The translations under genes were made by a program, and so were the position numbers. A stretch of DNA of 33,201 bases from Actinoplanes nipponensis (GTDB lineage Bacteria > Actinomycetota > Actinomycetes > Mycobacteriales > Micromonosporaceae). How positions within the stretch are numbered: the stretch's first letter is position 1; every line of letters begins with the position of its first letter. A model generated the notes under the pieces. The model searched no databases, was not told the DNA's origin, and was given only the letters and a program-made list of their open reading frames with translations. Below, one piece after another: positions 7,845 through 14,881 of this stretch. The stretch is taken from NCBI RefSeq assembly GCF_016862275.1, contig NZ_BOMQ01000057.1, positions 1 through 33,201 of the forward strand. The letters are read 5' to 3'.

Positions 7845-9530
7845 TCAGGCCCGGACGACGGCGCGGTCGGCCAGCAGCTTGGCCTGCTGCGGCCAGGTGA
7901 CCAGGCTGGGGGAGAAGCGCAGTCCGGCCGCGGCGATCGCGGCGCGCAGTCCGGCCTCCTCCGTCGTGGCGAGCTGCGCGTAGCTGGTGATGCCGGCGGC
8001 GACCAGGGCGGCGGCCATCTTCGGGCCGATGCCCTCGATGCGGGTGAGGTCGTCCGCAGTGGCGGTCCCGGCGGCGGGACGCTGCGCGGGGACCGCGGCC
8101 TCGGCCGGCTCGGCTTCCGCGGGCACGATCCCGACCGGGCCGGCGTCGGCGTCAGTGTCGGCGTCGGCGTCGGCGGGCAGGGTCTCGGCGTTCACGGTTC
8201 CGGCGTTCACGGTTCCGGCGTCCACCGTCGCGGCGTCCACCGTCGCGGTGGCCGGCAGGCCGGCGGTGGTCGGGTCGGCGGTGGTGGCCGGGTCGGCGGC
8301 CGCGTCGGTGGTCGGCTCGGTGGTCGGCTCGGTGGCCGGGGTGTCGAGGCCGGTCGCGGGCGTCGGCATGGCCGTGGGGGTCTCGGCGGGCGGCGCGGTG
8401 ATCGGCTCGACGCCCGGCTCGCGGTCGGCCGCCAGGTCGCCGGCGAGGGCGGCGAAGCCGCGCTGGTCGCCCTCGGCCAGCAGGCGGGCCTGCTCCGGCC
8501 AGGTGGCCAGGTTCGGCGAGAGGCGCAGCTTGGCGGCCTTGATGGTGCTCCGCAGCGAGGCGAGGTCGGTGTCGGCCAGGTCGCGGTAGGTGGTGATGCC
8601 GGCGGCGGCGAGCGTGGCGGCGATCTTCGGGCCGATGCCCTCGATGCGGGTCAGCTTGTCGGCCGGGCGGGCGGCGGCGCCGGCCACGGCGGGCTCGGCG
8701 GGCTCGGCGGGCTCGGCGGGGACGGGCTCGGCGGCGGCGGGCTCGGCGGCAGCGGGCTCGGCGGCAGCGGGCTCGGCGGCAGCGGGCTCGGCCGTGACGG
8801 GCTCGGCGGCCGTGACGGGCTCGGCCGTGAAGGGCTCGGCCGTGAAGGGAGCGGCCGGGGCCGGCTCGGTGGCCGTGACCGGCTCGGTCTGCGCGACGGG
8901 CTCGGCGGCCGTGACCGGCTCCGGGACGGTGATGGGCTCGGTCTCCGCGACGGTCTCCACGACCGGCTCGGCATGCGGCGCCGCGACCGGCTCGGCGTCC
9001 GGAGCGCTTGCGGCCGGCTCGGCCCCGTGGGCGTCGGGCTCGGCGTCGACGATCGACTCGGAGACAGGCTCGGCAACGGCGACCGGCTCGGCAGAAGCGG
9101 AGGCGGAGGTGGAGGCGGAGGCGGAGGACACGGAGCCGGAGGGGGAAGCGGTGGAAGCGGCGGTCACGACCGGCTCGGCCGGGGTGACGGTCTCGCCCTC
9201 GGAGCCGGCAGCCGTGACCACCGGCTCGGCCGGCGTGACGGCGGCGGCCACGGCGGGCTCAGGCTCGGGCTCGTTCTCCACGATGGGCGTCGCGGCACCC
9301 GGCTCGGGCTCCTCGACCGGCTCGGACCCGCCGTCCGCCGGACCCGTCCCGGTCGCGGTGGTCTCGGCGGGTGCGGCGACGACGGCCGCCGGGGCCGCCG
9401 GGGTCGCGGGGGCCGCCGGGGCGGTCGCCGCGGTCGCGGACCGCCGGGAAACGAGGATCCGGCCCCAGATCAGCCAGCCCGCGAGCAGGCCGACCAGGAA
9501 CGCGGCAACGATGGACAGGAGCGATGCCAC
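7845..9530 (-). CDS. Membrane-anchored double helix-hairpin-helix protein
   Basis: A 561-residue protein with one N-terminal membrane helix (about residues 2-24, SLLSIVAAFLVGLLAGWLIW) and a short basic segment after it. A long Ala/Glu/Pro/Val-rich linker follows, then a helix-hairpin-helix (HhH) domain near 288-352, a Thr/Ala-rich linker and a second HhH domain near 491-558. Each HhH opens with LTRIEGIGPK and closes with a matching W-P-x-Q-A-x-LL block, so they are duplicates. HhH motifs of this GIGPK type usually bind DNA backbone or serve as protein docking modules; here they would sit in the cytoplasm or outside depending on topology, which I cannot settle. The GTG at 9530 was chosen for its CGGAGG ribosome site six bases upstream. 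Linkers contain in-frame 15-bp DNA repeats. No partner gene is evident. Confidence 0.75.
   Translation of the reverse strand: MASLLSIVAAFLVGLLAGWLIWGRILVSRRSATAATAPAAPATPAAPAAVVAAPAETTATGTGPADGGSEPVEEPEPGAATPIVENEPEPEPAVAAAVTPAEPVVTAAGSEGETVTPAEPVVTAASTASPSGSVSSASASTSASASAEPVAVAEPVSESIVDAEPDAHGAEPAASAPDAEPVAAPHAEPVVETVAETEPITVPEPVTAAEPVAQTEPVTATEPAPAAPFTAEPFTAEPVTAAEPVTAEPAAAEPAAAEPAAAEPAAAEPVPAEPAEPAEPAVAGAAARPADKLTRIEGIGPKIAATLAAAGITTYRDLADTDLASLRSTIKAAKLRLSPNLATWPEQARLLAEGDQRGFAALAGDLAADREPGVEPITAPPAETPTAMPTPATGLDTPATEPTTEPTTDAAADPATTADPTTAGLPATATVDAATVDAGTVNAGTVNAETLPADADADTDADAGPVGIVPAEAEPAEAAVPAQRPAAGTATADDLTRIEGIGPKMAAALVAAGITSYAQLATTEEAGLRAAIAAAGLRFSPSLVTWPQQAKLLADRAVVRA
8190..8249. 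repeat. 15-bp in-frame repeats in the HhH linker
   Basis: Two identical copies of GTTCACGGTTCCGGC (8190-8204, 8205-8219) are followed by two near-identical copies of GTCCACCGTCGCGGC (8220-8234, 8235-8249). On the minus strand they encode Thr-Val-Asx-Ala pentapeptides in the linker between the two HhH domains. Confidence 0.85.
8724..8783. repeat. 15-bp repeats coding AEPAA pentapeptides
   Basis: Three identical units GGGCTCGGCGGCAGC (8739, 8754, 8769) follow a one-mismatch unit at 8724. On the minus strand they encode an Ala-Glu-Pro-Ala-Ala repeat just before the first HhH domain. Diverged AEP units continue on both sides, so copy number is likely to vary between strains. Confidence 0.85.
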
Positions 9531-9552
9531 GGCATGCCTCCGAAGACGAGGG

Positions 9553-9586
9553 TCGAGATGTAGGCGCGCAGCTTCGCACATCTCGA
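9553..9586 (-). promoter_or_regulatory. Inverted repeat in the leader of the HhH gene
   Basis: TCGAGATGT (9553-9561) and ACATCTCGA (9578-9586) form a perfect 9-bp inverted repeat with a 16-base spacer. It ends 22 bases before the HhH start codon. It could be a repressor operator or an mRNA leader hairpin; sequence alone does not decide. Confidence 0.45.
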
Positions 9587-9616
9587 TGCCGTCCCGGTTG
9601 CGGCGTGCCGTTTTTC

Positions 9617-9654
9617 GTGACCCCGGAGGGATGATTTCCCCACGAGCCGGTCAC
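9617..9654 (-). terminator. Nested palindrome after the secreted malectin gene
   Basis: GTGACC (9617-9622) pairs with GGTCAC (9649-9654) around an inner GGGA/TCCC hairpin. It lies directly downstream of the stop codon of the minus-strand gene ending at 9662. The minus-strand RNA after it would read GAAAAA and not U-rich, so terminator function is weakly supported. Confidence 0.25.
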
Positions 9655-9661
9655 CGCGGCC

Positions 9662-12613
9662 TCAGGGGCGGGGCCTCAGCAGCGTGATCCGGCTCGCGCC
9701 GAGCTCGGTCACGTACAGGTTGCCGGTGCTCACGTCCTCGGTCACGTCGAGCGGCTGGCTGAACCCGGTCAGGCCGGTGATGCCGGTCGTGCGGTTGCTC
9801 AGCGTGCCGTTCGCCGCCACGTCGAACGTCTCGATGTCCTGGCCCGCCGAGTAGCGCACCACCAGCAGCTTGCCGTCCAGCGCCCCGCCGCGGTACTCGA
9901 TCGCGCCGTCGGCCGAGGCGTGCAGGCCCGCGTCGTACGTGCCGGCCAGGTCGAAGTTCGGGTCGGGCCGGGTGCCCACCGGGTACGCGCCGACCTCGAA
10001 CGGATCCGTGCCCGCGCCGGGGTTGCCGCCGGCCAGCACCCACTCGCAGCGTTGCGGGTTCGGGTGCCCGTAGTAGCGGCCCGGCTTCACGTCGAACACG
10101 TAGTCCGTCTCGGCCGTCGGCACCGACGTCAGCGCCGGCACCGCCGGTCCGGTGTATCCGCGGCGGGCGCAGGAGGCGGGCAGCGGGCTCGGCGTCGCGG
10201 GGGTGTTGCCGCCGGCCGCGGAGCCGTTGGTCGGCGCGTACAGGTGGCCGTTGCGGTGCCACACCAGGTCGTACGCGTTGCGCACGCCGGTCGCGTGGAT
10301 GGTCAGCGGCGCCCCGGCCGCGTACGGGTCGTAGCTCCCGCCGTCCGCCGTCTTCACGTCGATGGGCGTGCCGGTGAAGGCCGCCGGGTCGAGCCGCAGC
10401 ACCGCCGCGCTCAGCAGCTGCTCGTTGCGGTTGCCCCACGTCGAGTCGGCCGCGCCCATCGCGTTGTTCGCGCCCTGCGACACGTACAGCGCGCCGTCGG
10501 GTCCGAAGGCGAGCGAGTTGGTCTCGTGGTCCTTGACCGAGCGGGGCAGGTTCACCACCACCGGCGTGTAGGTGCCCAGGTTCGTCCCGCTGAGCCGGCC
10601 GATCCGGCCCGACCAGTCCGGCACGTTCAGCGCGCCCACGTACTCGTAGTTGTCGGTGACCCAGAGGTTGCCGGCCGGGTCGAACGCCATGCCGATCACC
10701 GTGCGGGCGGGCGCGCCGGGCAGCCCCAGCGCCGCCGCGTTGTCGCGCACCGCCGTGATGACGGTGGCGGCGCCGAGCGTGCCGTCGGCGTTGATCGGGA
10801 AGCGGAGGATGCGCCCGTCGAGGGTGCCCGCGTACAGGCGGTTGTCGGGGCCCTCGACCACCGTCGTGAAGGACGCTCCGGTCGCGACGCCGACCACCTT
10901 GTCGAAGGCGGCCGGGCCGCCGGGCCCGCTGCCCGACCCGGTGGTGAAGACGATCGAGTACGGCGTGAAGGCCCGCCCGCTGACGTCCTTCACCCCGGCG
11001 GTCAGGCTGAACCGGTACGCGGTGCCGGCCGCGAGCGCCGTGGTCGGCGACAGGTTGACGACGTCCCCGCCGCCGCTGGTGATGGTGGTGGCCGGCACCG
11101 CCGCGCCGTCGCTGACCCGGGTGAGCGTCACCGTCGCCGGGGTCAGCGTGGCCGGGTCGACGCCGCCGTTGGGCAGCACCAGGTCCTCGACCACGCTGCC
11201 GGTCGGCGGCACGCCGGTGGCGCCGTTGGCGGGCGTGCTGGTGCGCACGCCGGGGACGGCCCCCGCCCCGGGCACGCTGGCGACGTCCACGTAGTCGAGC
11301 TTGGTGTTGGTGCCGCCGGCCGGGCTCAGGGTGAGCCGCCCGTCGGTGACCCGGACGGTGCGGGTCGCGGTGGCGTGCTTGACCGAGGCGGTCGGCGCGA
11401 AGGCGGCGACGGCGTTCTGGTCCTCGATGTTCAGCCAGTGCACGCTGTCCACGGCGGTGCCGGCGTCGCCGACCGCGGCCGTCACCGTGTACGTCCCGGC
11501 CGGCACGACGGCCTCCCACGAGCCGGGCGTCGTGACGCCGGTCGAGCCGGCCGGCAGCTGGGCGTGGATCAGCGTGGCCAGCCGCACGTCGGGCTGCCCG
11601 GCCGCCGGGTTCCGGTTGCGCCCGTTGCCGGCCAGGCTCAGCGGCGTCGTCGTGCCCAGCTGCACCCAGCCGTAGCCGCGGGTGGCGCTGAACGCCTCGC
11701 CGGAGTCGCGCACGTAGCCGGTCGGTGGCGCGGTCGCCGCGTCGGAGAAGTTCACCTTGAGGGCGAACGCCGCCGGGGTCGCTGTCGCGGTGGTCGACGG
11801 CGGGGATTCGGCGCCGGCGCCGTCCACGGCGGTCACGGTGTAGGCGTACGCGACGCCGTTGCCGGCGGTGGTGTCCAGCCAGGCCGCGCGGGTCAGCGGG
11901 GTGGCGCCGGAGACCAGCGTGCCGCCCCGGTAGACCCGGTAGCCGGCGAGCCCGGCGGCGGTCGACGCGGTCCAGGCCAGGGCGACCTGGGAGTCGCCCG
12001 GGGTCGCGGTGAGGCCGGTGGGCGCGGTCGGCGCGTCGGCCCGGGCGATCTCGACGTAGTTCAGCTTGGTGTTGGTGCCACCCGTGGCGTCGACGGTCAG
12101 CCGGCCGTCGGTGACGGGCACGGTCACGGTGGCGGCGCGGAACTCGGCCGCGGCGGTCGAGACGAAACCCGCGACCGCGGTGACGCCCTCGACCCGGACG
12201 GTGTGCGTGCTGTCGTACGCCGGCTGGTCGCCGACCGACACGGTCACCTGGTACGAGCCCGTGGGCAGCGCGTACTCCCAGGCGCCGGGGGTGGCGACGC
12301 CGCTGGTGCCGCCGACGTCGCCGTACTGCAGGTGGATCAGGGTGTTGAGCCGCGCGTCGATCCCTGCGCGGGCCCGGTCGCGGGTGTTGCGGCTCAGGTC
12401 CAGCGGGTCGTGCGTGCCGGCGGTCACCCAGCCCGACCCGCGCGCCGCGTCGTAGCCCAGCCCGGTGTCGGCGGTCCAGCCGGCCGGGACCGCGGACGCG
12501 GCCGGCTGGAAGTTGATCTTCGCGACCGGCGTCACCGCCGCGTGCGCGGGCGCCGCCGCGGCCCACGGCGCTACCAACGCGGTCACGGCGACTATCCACA
12601 GGCGACGGTGCAC
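9662..12613 (-). CDS. Secreted malectin/FN3/Big-domain beta-propeller protein
   Basis: A 983-residue exported protein. The GTG at 12613 follows a GGGGGAT ribosome site and opens a classic signal peptide (basic HRR, hydrophobic core, AAAAPAHA cleavage region). Domains in order are: a malectin-like carbohydrate-binding domain near 28-190, a fibronectin type III domain near 195-280, and a second malectin-like domain near 285-445. Next come a Big_5-type Ig domain near 450-560 (STPANGATGVPPTG to a SIVFTTG end) and a C-terminal six-blade propeller near 565-983. The propeller resembles soluble glucose/sorbosone dehydrogenases (DPAGNLWVTDN, TNSLAFGPDGALYVSQG, ATGVRNAYDLVWH, DGKLLVVRYS). It likely binds and perhaps oxidises polysaccharide-derived sugars outside the cell. 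PQQ/calcium ligands were not verified. It stands alone, with about 200 bases upstream. Confidence 0.8.
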   Translation of the reverse strand: MHRRLWIVAVTALVAPWAAAAPAHAAVTPVAKINFQPAASAVPAGWTADTGLGYDAARGSGWVTAGTHDPLDLSRNTRDRARAGIDARLNTLIHLQYGDVGGTSGVATPGAWEYALPTGSYQVTVSVGDQPAYDSTHTVRVEGVTAVAGFVSTAAAEFRAATVTVPVTDGRLTVDATGGTNTKLNYVEIARADAPTAPTGLTATPGDSQVALAWTASTAAGLAGYRVYRGGTLVSGATPLTRAAWLDTTAGNGVAYAYTVTAVDGAGAESPPSTTATATPAAFALKVNFSDAATAPPTGYVRDSGEAFSATRGYGWVQLGTTTPLSLAGNGRNRNPAAGQPDVRLATLIHAQLPAGSTGVTTPGSWEAVVPAGTYTVTAAVGDAGTAVDSVHWLNIEDQNAVAAFAPTASVKHATATRTVRVTDGRLTLSPAGGTNTKLDYVDVASVPGAGAVPGVRTSTPANGATGVPPTGSVVEDLVLPNGGVDPATLTPATVTLTRVSDGAAVPATTITSGGGDVVNLSPTTALAAGTAYRFSLTAGVKDVSGRAFTPYSIVFTTGSGSGPGGPAAFDKVVGVATGASFTTVVEGPDNRLYAGTLDGRILRFPINADGTLGAATVITAVRDNAAALGLPGAPARTVIGMAFDPAGNLWVTDNYEYVGALNVPDWSGRIGRLSGTNLGTYTPVVVNLPRSVKDHETNSLAFGPDGALYVSQGANNAMGAADSTWGNRNEQLLSAAVLRLDPAAFTGTPIDVKTADGGSYDPYAAGAPLTIHATGVRNAYDLVWHRNGHLYAPTNGSAAGGNTPATPSPLPASCARRGYTGPAVPALTSVPTAETDYVFDVKPGRYYGHPNPQRCEWVLAGGNPGAGTDPFEVGAYPVGTRPDPNFDLAGTYDAGLHASADGAIEYRGGALDGKLLVVRYSAGQDIETFDVAANGTLSNRTTGITGLTGFSQPLDVTEDVSTGNLYVTELGASRITLLRPRP

Positions 12614-12733
12614 GGCGATCCCCCAGACCGGCCCCCCACAGGCCTGGCGGCAGCCTGGCACGGCGGCGCCGCCACCCCGGCTGTCGGCAATTTGTCTGCC
12701 GGATTTCCGCAGGTGGACGCGGGGGCCGAATGG

Positions 12734-12757
12734 TCACGCTCCGACCGCTCAGCGTGA
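12734..12757 (-). promoter_or_regulatory. Inverted repeat upstream of the secreted malectin gene
   Basis: TCACGCT (12734-12740) and AGCGTGA (12751-12757) are perfect 7-bp arms with a 10-base spacer, about 120 bases upstream of the GTG at 12613. A second smaller palindrome, CGGCA/TGCCG, lies at 12685-12701. Either may be an operator; no regulator is assigned. Confidence 0.35.
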
Positions 12758-12815
12758 ACGGATAGAGCGCCCGTAACCGCCGAACGACCATCGGATCATC
12801 CTGACCCGGGACAGA

Positions 12816-13715
12816 TCACCGGCGGCGGCGGGCGATCGCGTACAGGTTGCGGGCCGGGCCGATGAGCTGACCGGACGCCGGCCACACCGCGCGCAGGTGG
12901 CGCTGCAGCGGCATCGCCGCCGGCACCGCGATCAGCGTGCCCGCCGCCAGCTCCGCGACCACCGCGAGCGAGCTGAGCACCGCGACCCCGCTGCCGGCGG
13001 CCACCGCGTGTTTGATCGCGGTGGTCGAGGACAGCTCCAGCAGCGGCGCCGCCGCCGTCAGCGGGGCCAGCGCCTCCTCGAACGCGCGCCGGGTGCCCGA
13101 GCCGGCCTCCCGGGAGACCAGGGGGGTCGCGGCCAGCTCGGCCGGAGTGACCCCGCGCCGCCGCCTCGCCCACGGATGCCCGGGCGCCACCACCACCGCG
13201 AGCCGGTCGCCGGCGACGGTCTCGGCGTGCAGCCCGGCCGGGGCGTCGGGGCCCTCCACGAAGCCGAGCTCGACCTCGCCGGCGAGCACGGCCGCCGCCA
13301 CCTCGGCCGAGTTCGCCGCCCGCAGGGTCACGCTCAGCCCGGGGTGCCCGGCCCGCAGCGCGACCAGCCAGGCGGGCAGCAGGTACTCCGCGACGGTCTG
13401 GCTGGCGGCGACCGCGAGCCGGCTCTCGTGGGTGGCCCGCAGGGCGGCCACGCCGGTGGCCAGGGCGTCGGCCGCGTCCACGGCGGCCCGGGCCCAGTCG
13501 GCGACCAGCGCGCCGGTCGCGGTCAGCGTCGAGCCGCGCGGCGAGCGGTGCAGCAGGGTCAGGCCGAGGCGGCGTTCCAGCTCGCGCAGCCGGGCGCTGG
13601 CGGCCGGCTGGGAGATGCGGTGGGTCGCGGCGGCTCGGCCCATGCTGCCCAGCCGGGCCACGCTGAGCAGCAGGTCGAAGCCGGTGAGGTCGGTCACCAG
13701 CGGCGGCAGGGGCAT
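12816..13715 (-). CDS. LysR-family transcriptional regulator
   Basis: A 299-residue protein of standard LysR length. The winged helix-turn-helix is at about residues 12-62 (LLLSVARLGSMGRAAATHRI then SQPAASARLRELERRLG). The effector domain begins near 98 (RLAVAASQTVAEYLLPAWLV) and includes LGFVEGPDAPAGL and VVVAPGHPWA strands, matching the CysB/CbbR-like substrate-binding fold. It should bind DNA as a tetramer and respond to a small metabolite, probably related to the cargo of the divergent TDT carrier. LysR genes commonly regulate the gene facing away from them, and only about 70 bases separate this pair. Its ATG at 13715 lies inside a CATAA/TTATG palindrome that fits a LysR T-N11-A box. Confidence 0.92.
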   Translation of the reverse strand: MPLPPLVTDLTGFDLLLSVARLGSMGRAAATHRISQPAASARLRELERRLGLTLLHRSPRGSTLTATGALVADWARAAVDAADALATGVAALRATHESRLAVAASQTVAEYLLPAWLVALRAGHPGLSVTLRAANSAEVAAAVLAGEVELGFVEGPDAPAGLHAETVAGDRLAVVVAPGHPWARRRRGVTPAELAATPLVSREAGSGTRRAFEEALAPLTAAAPLLELSSTTAIKHAVAAGSGVAVLSSLAVVAELAAGTLIAVPAAMPLQRHLRAVWPASGQLIGPARNLYAIARRRR

Positions 13716-13729
13716 AACCGGAGCTTATG
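13713..13729. promoter_or_regulatory. Candidate LysR operator in a divergent promoter
   Basis: CATAACCGGAGCTTATG has perfect 5-bp arms and a T-N11-A core (T 13715, A 13727), the pattern recognised by LysR proteins. It overlaps the LysR start codon and lies about 58 bases upstream of the TDT carrier start. The arms are AT-rich in very GC-rich DNA, which makes chance less likely. Autorepression is inferred from position. Confidence 0.5.
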
Positions 13730-13786
13730 ACCCCAGAGGCGGGCGGCGGCTACCGGTGACCGTGGCGGGACCGGACAGTGGAGATC

Positions 13787-14854
13787 ATGACCGTGCTGCC
13801 GGCCCACCCGGTCCGCCCCGCCCCGATCCTCATCGGCCCCAACTGGTTCGCCACCGTCATGGGCACCGGCATCGTCGCCACCGCCGCGGCCTCCCTGCCG
13901 CTGGCCGTGCCCGGGCTGCGCACGCTCGCCACGGCGGTCTGGGCGCTGGCCGGCGTCCTGCTGACGGTCCTGGTCGTCGCCGCGGTCCGGCACCGGGCCG
14001 CGTACACCGGCGACGTCGTCAGCGAGCAGTTCTGGGGCGCGCCGCCGATGGCGGCGCTGACCGTCGGCGCGGGGACGCTGCTGCTGGGCCGCGACTGGAT
14101 CGGCGAGCCGGCCGCCGTCGCGGTGGACGCGGTGCTGTGGACGGCCGGGACGCTGCTCGGGGTGGTGGTCGCGGTGGTGATCCCGTACCGGCTGCGGACC
14201 CGGCACCGCCCCGGCCCGGACACCGCCTTCGGCGGCCGGCTGATGCCGGTCGTCTCGCCCATGGTGTCGGCGTCGACCGGCGCGCTGCTGGTGCCGTACG
14301 TGTCCGCGCCCACCGTCCTGCTGGTGGCCTGTTACGCCATGGCGGGCGGCAGCCTGGTCGCGGCGGTGCTGGTGTTCCGCGGGATCTGGCGGCGGCTCGT
14401 GCGGTACGGCCCGGGCGCGCCCCGGATGGTGCCGGCGTGGTGGATCGTGCTGGGCCCGGTCGGCCAGTCGGTCACCGCGGCGCACCTGCTGGGACGCGCC
14501 GCCGACGGGGTGCTGGGCGAGCCCTACGCCTCCGGCGCGCAGCTGCTCGCCGTGCTGTACGGCGTACCCGCGCTCGGTCTGGCCCTGGGCTGGGCGGCGC
14601 TGGCCGCCGCGATCACCGTGCGCACCGCCCGGGCCGGGCTGCCCTTCTCGCTGACCTGGTGGAGCTTCACGTTCCCGGTCGGCACGGTCGTCACCGGCGC
14701 CGCCGGCCTGGCCACCCGCACCGGCTGGGCCCCGCTCGGGGCGCTGGCCGCCACCCTCTGTGCGATGCTGCTGGCCACCTGGTCGGTCGTCGCCGTCCGC
14801 ACCGTGCGCGGGGCCCGGCGGGGCGACCTTCTCCGGCCGGCGCCGCCCGCGTAG
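13787..14854 (+). CDS. TDT-family (TehA/Mae1) anion carrier
   Basis: A 355-residue, roughly ten-helix membrane protein of the tellurite-resistance/dicarboxylate transporter family. It opens with PNWFATVMGTGIVATAAASL, the family hallmark of helix 1 (NWF-x-x-VMGTGI). FSLTWWSFTFPVGT near the C-terminus matches the conserved W-W-S-F-x-F-P block of the last helices. Relatives carry malate and other C4-dicarboxylates, sulfite (Ssu1) or act as anion channels (SLAC1), so cargo is an organic or small inorganic anion. The ATG at 13787 has GTGGAG close upstream; a GTG at 13778 in the same frame is possible. It is divergent from a LysR gene that probably controls it. Its TAG (14852-14857 reads TAGCCT) could double as a -10 element for the GTPase operon. 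Confidence 0.87.
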   Translation: MTVLPAHPVRPAPILIGPNWFATVMGTGIVATAAASLPLAVPGLRTLATAVWALAGVLLTVLVVAAVRHRAAYTGDVVSEQFWGAPPMAALTVGAGTLLLGRDWIGEPAAVAVDAVLWTAGTLLGVVVAVVIPYRLRTRHRPGPDTAFGGRLMPVVSPMVSASTGALLVPYVSAPTVLLVACYAMAGGSLVAAVLVFRGIWRRLVRYGPGAPRMVPAWWIVLGPVGQSVTAAHLLGRAADGVLGEPYASGAQLLAVLYGVPALGLALGWAALAAAITVRTARAGLPFSLTWWSFTFPVGTVVTGAAGLATRTGWAPLGALAATLCAMLLATWSVVAVRTVRGARRGDLLRPAPPA

Positions 14855-14881
14855 CCTCTGAGCAGGGCTGCGCCGAGATGA

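Noticed and set aside
9651..12791. Long open frames on both strands opposite or beside the secreted malectin gene
   Set aside because: Composition is Arg/Gly/His-rich and only the 9662-12613 frame has a signal peptide and domains.
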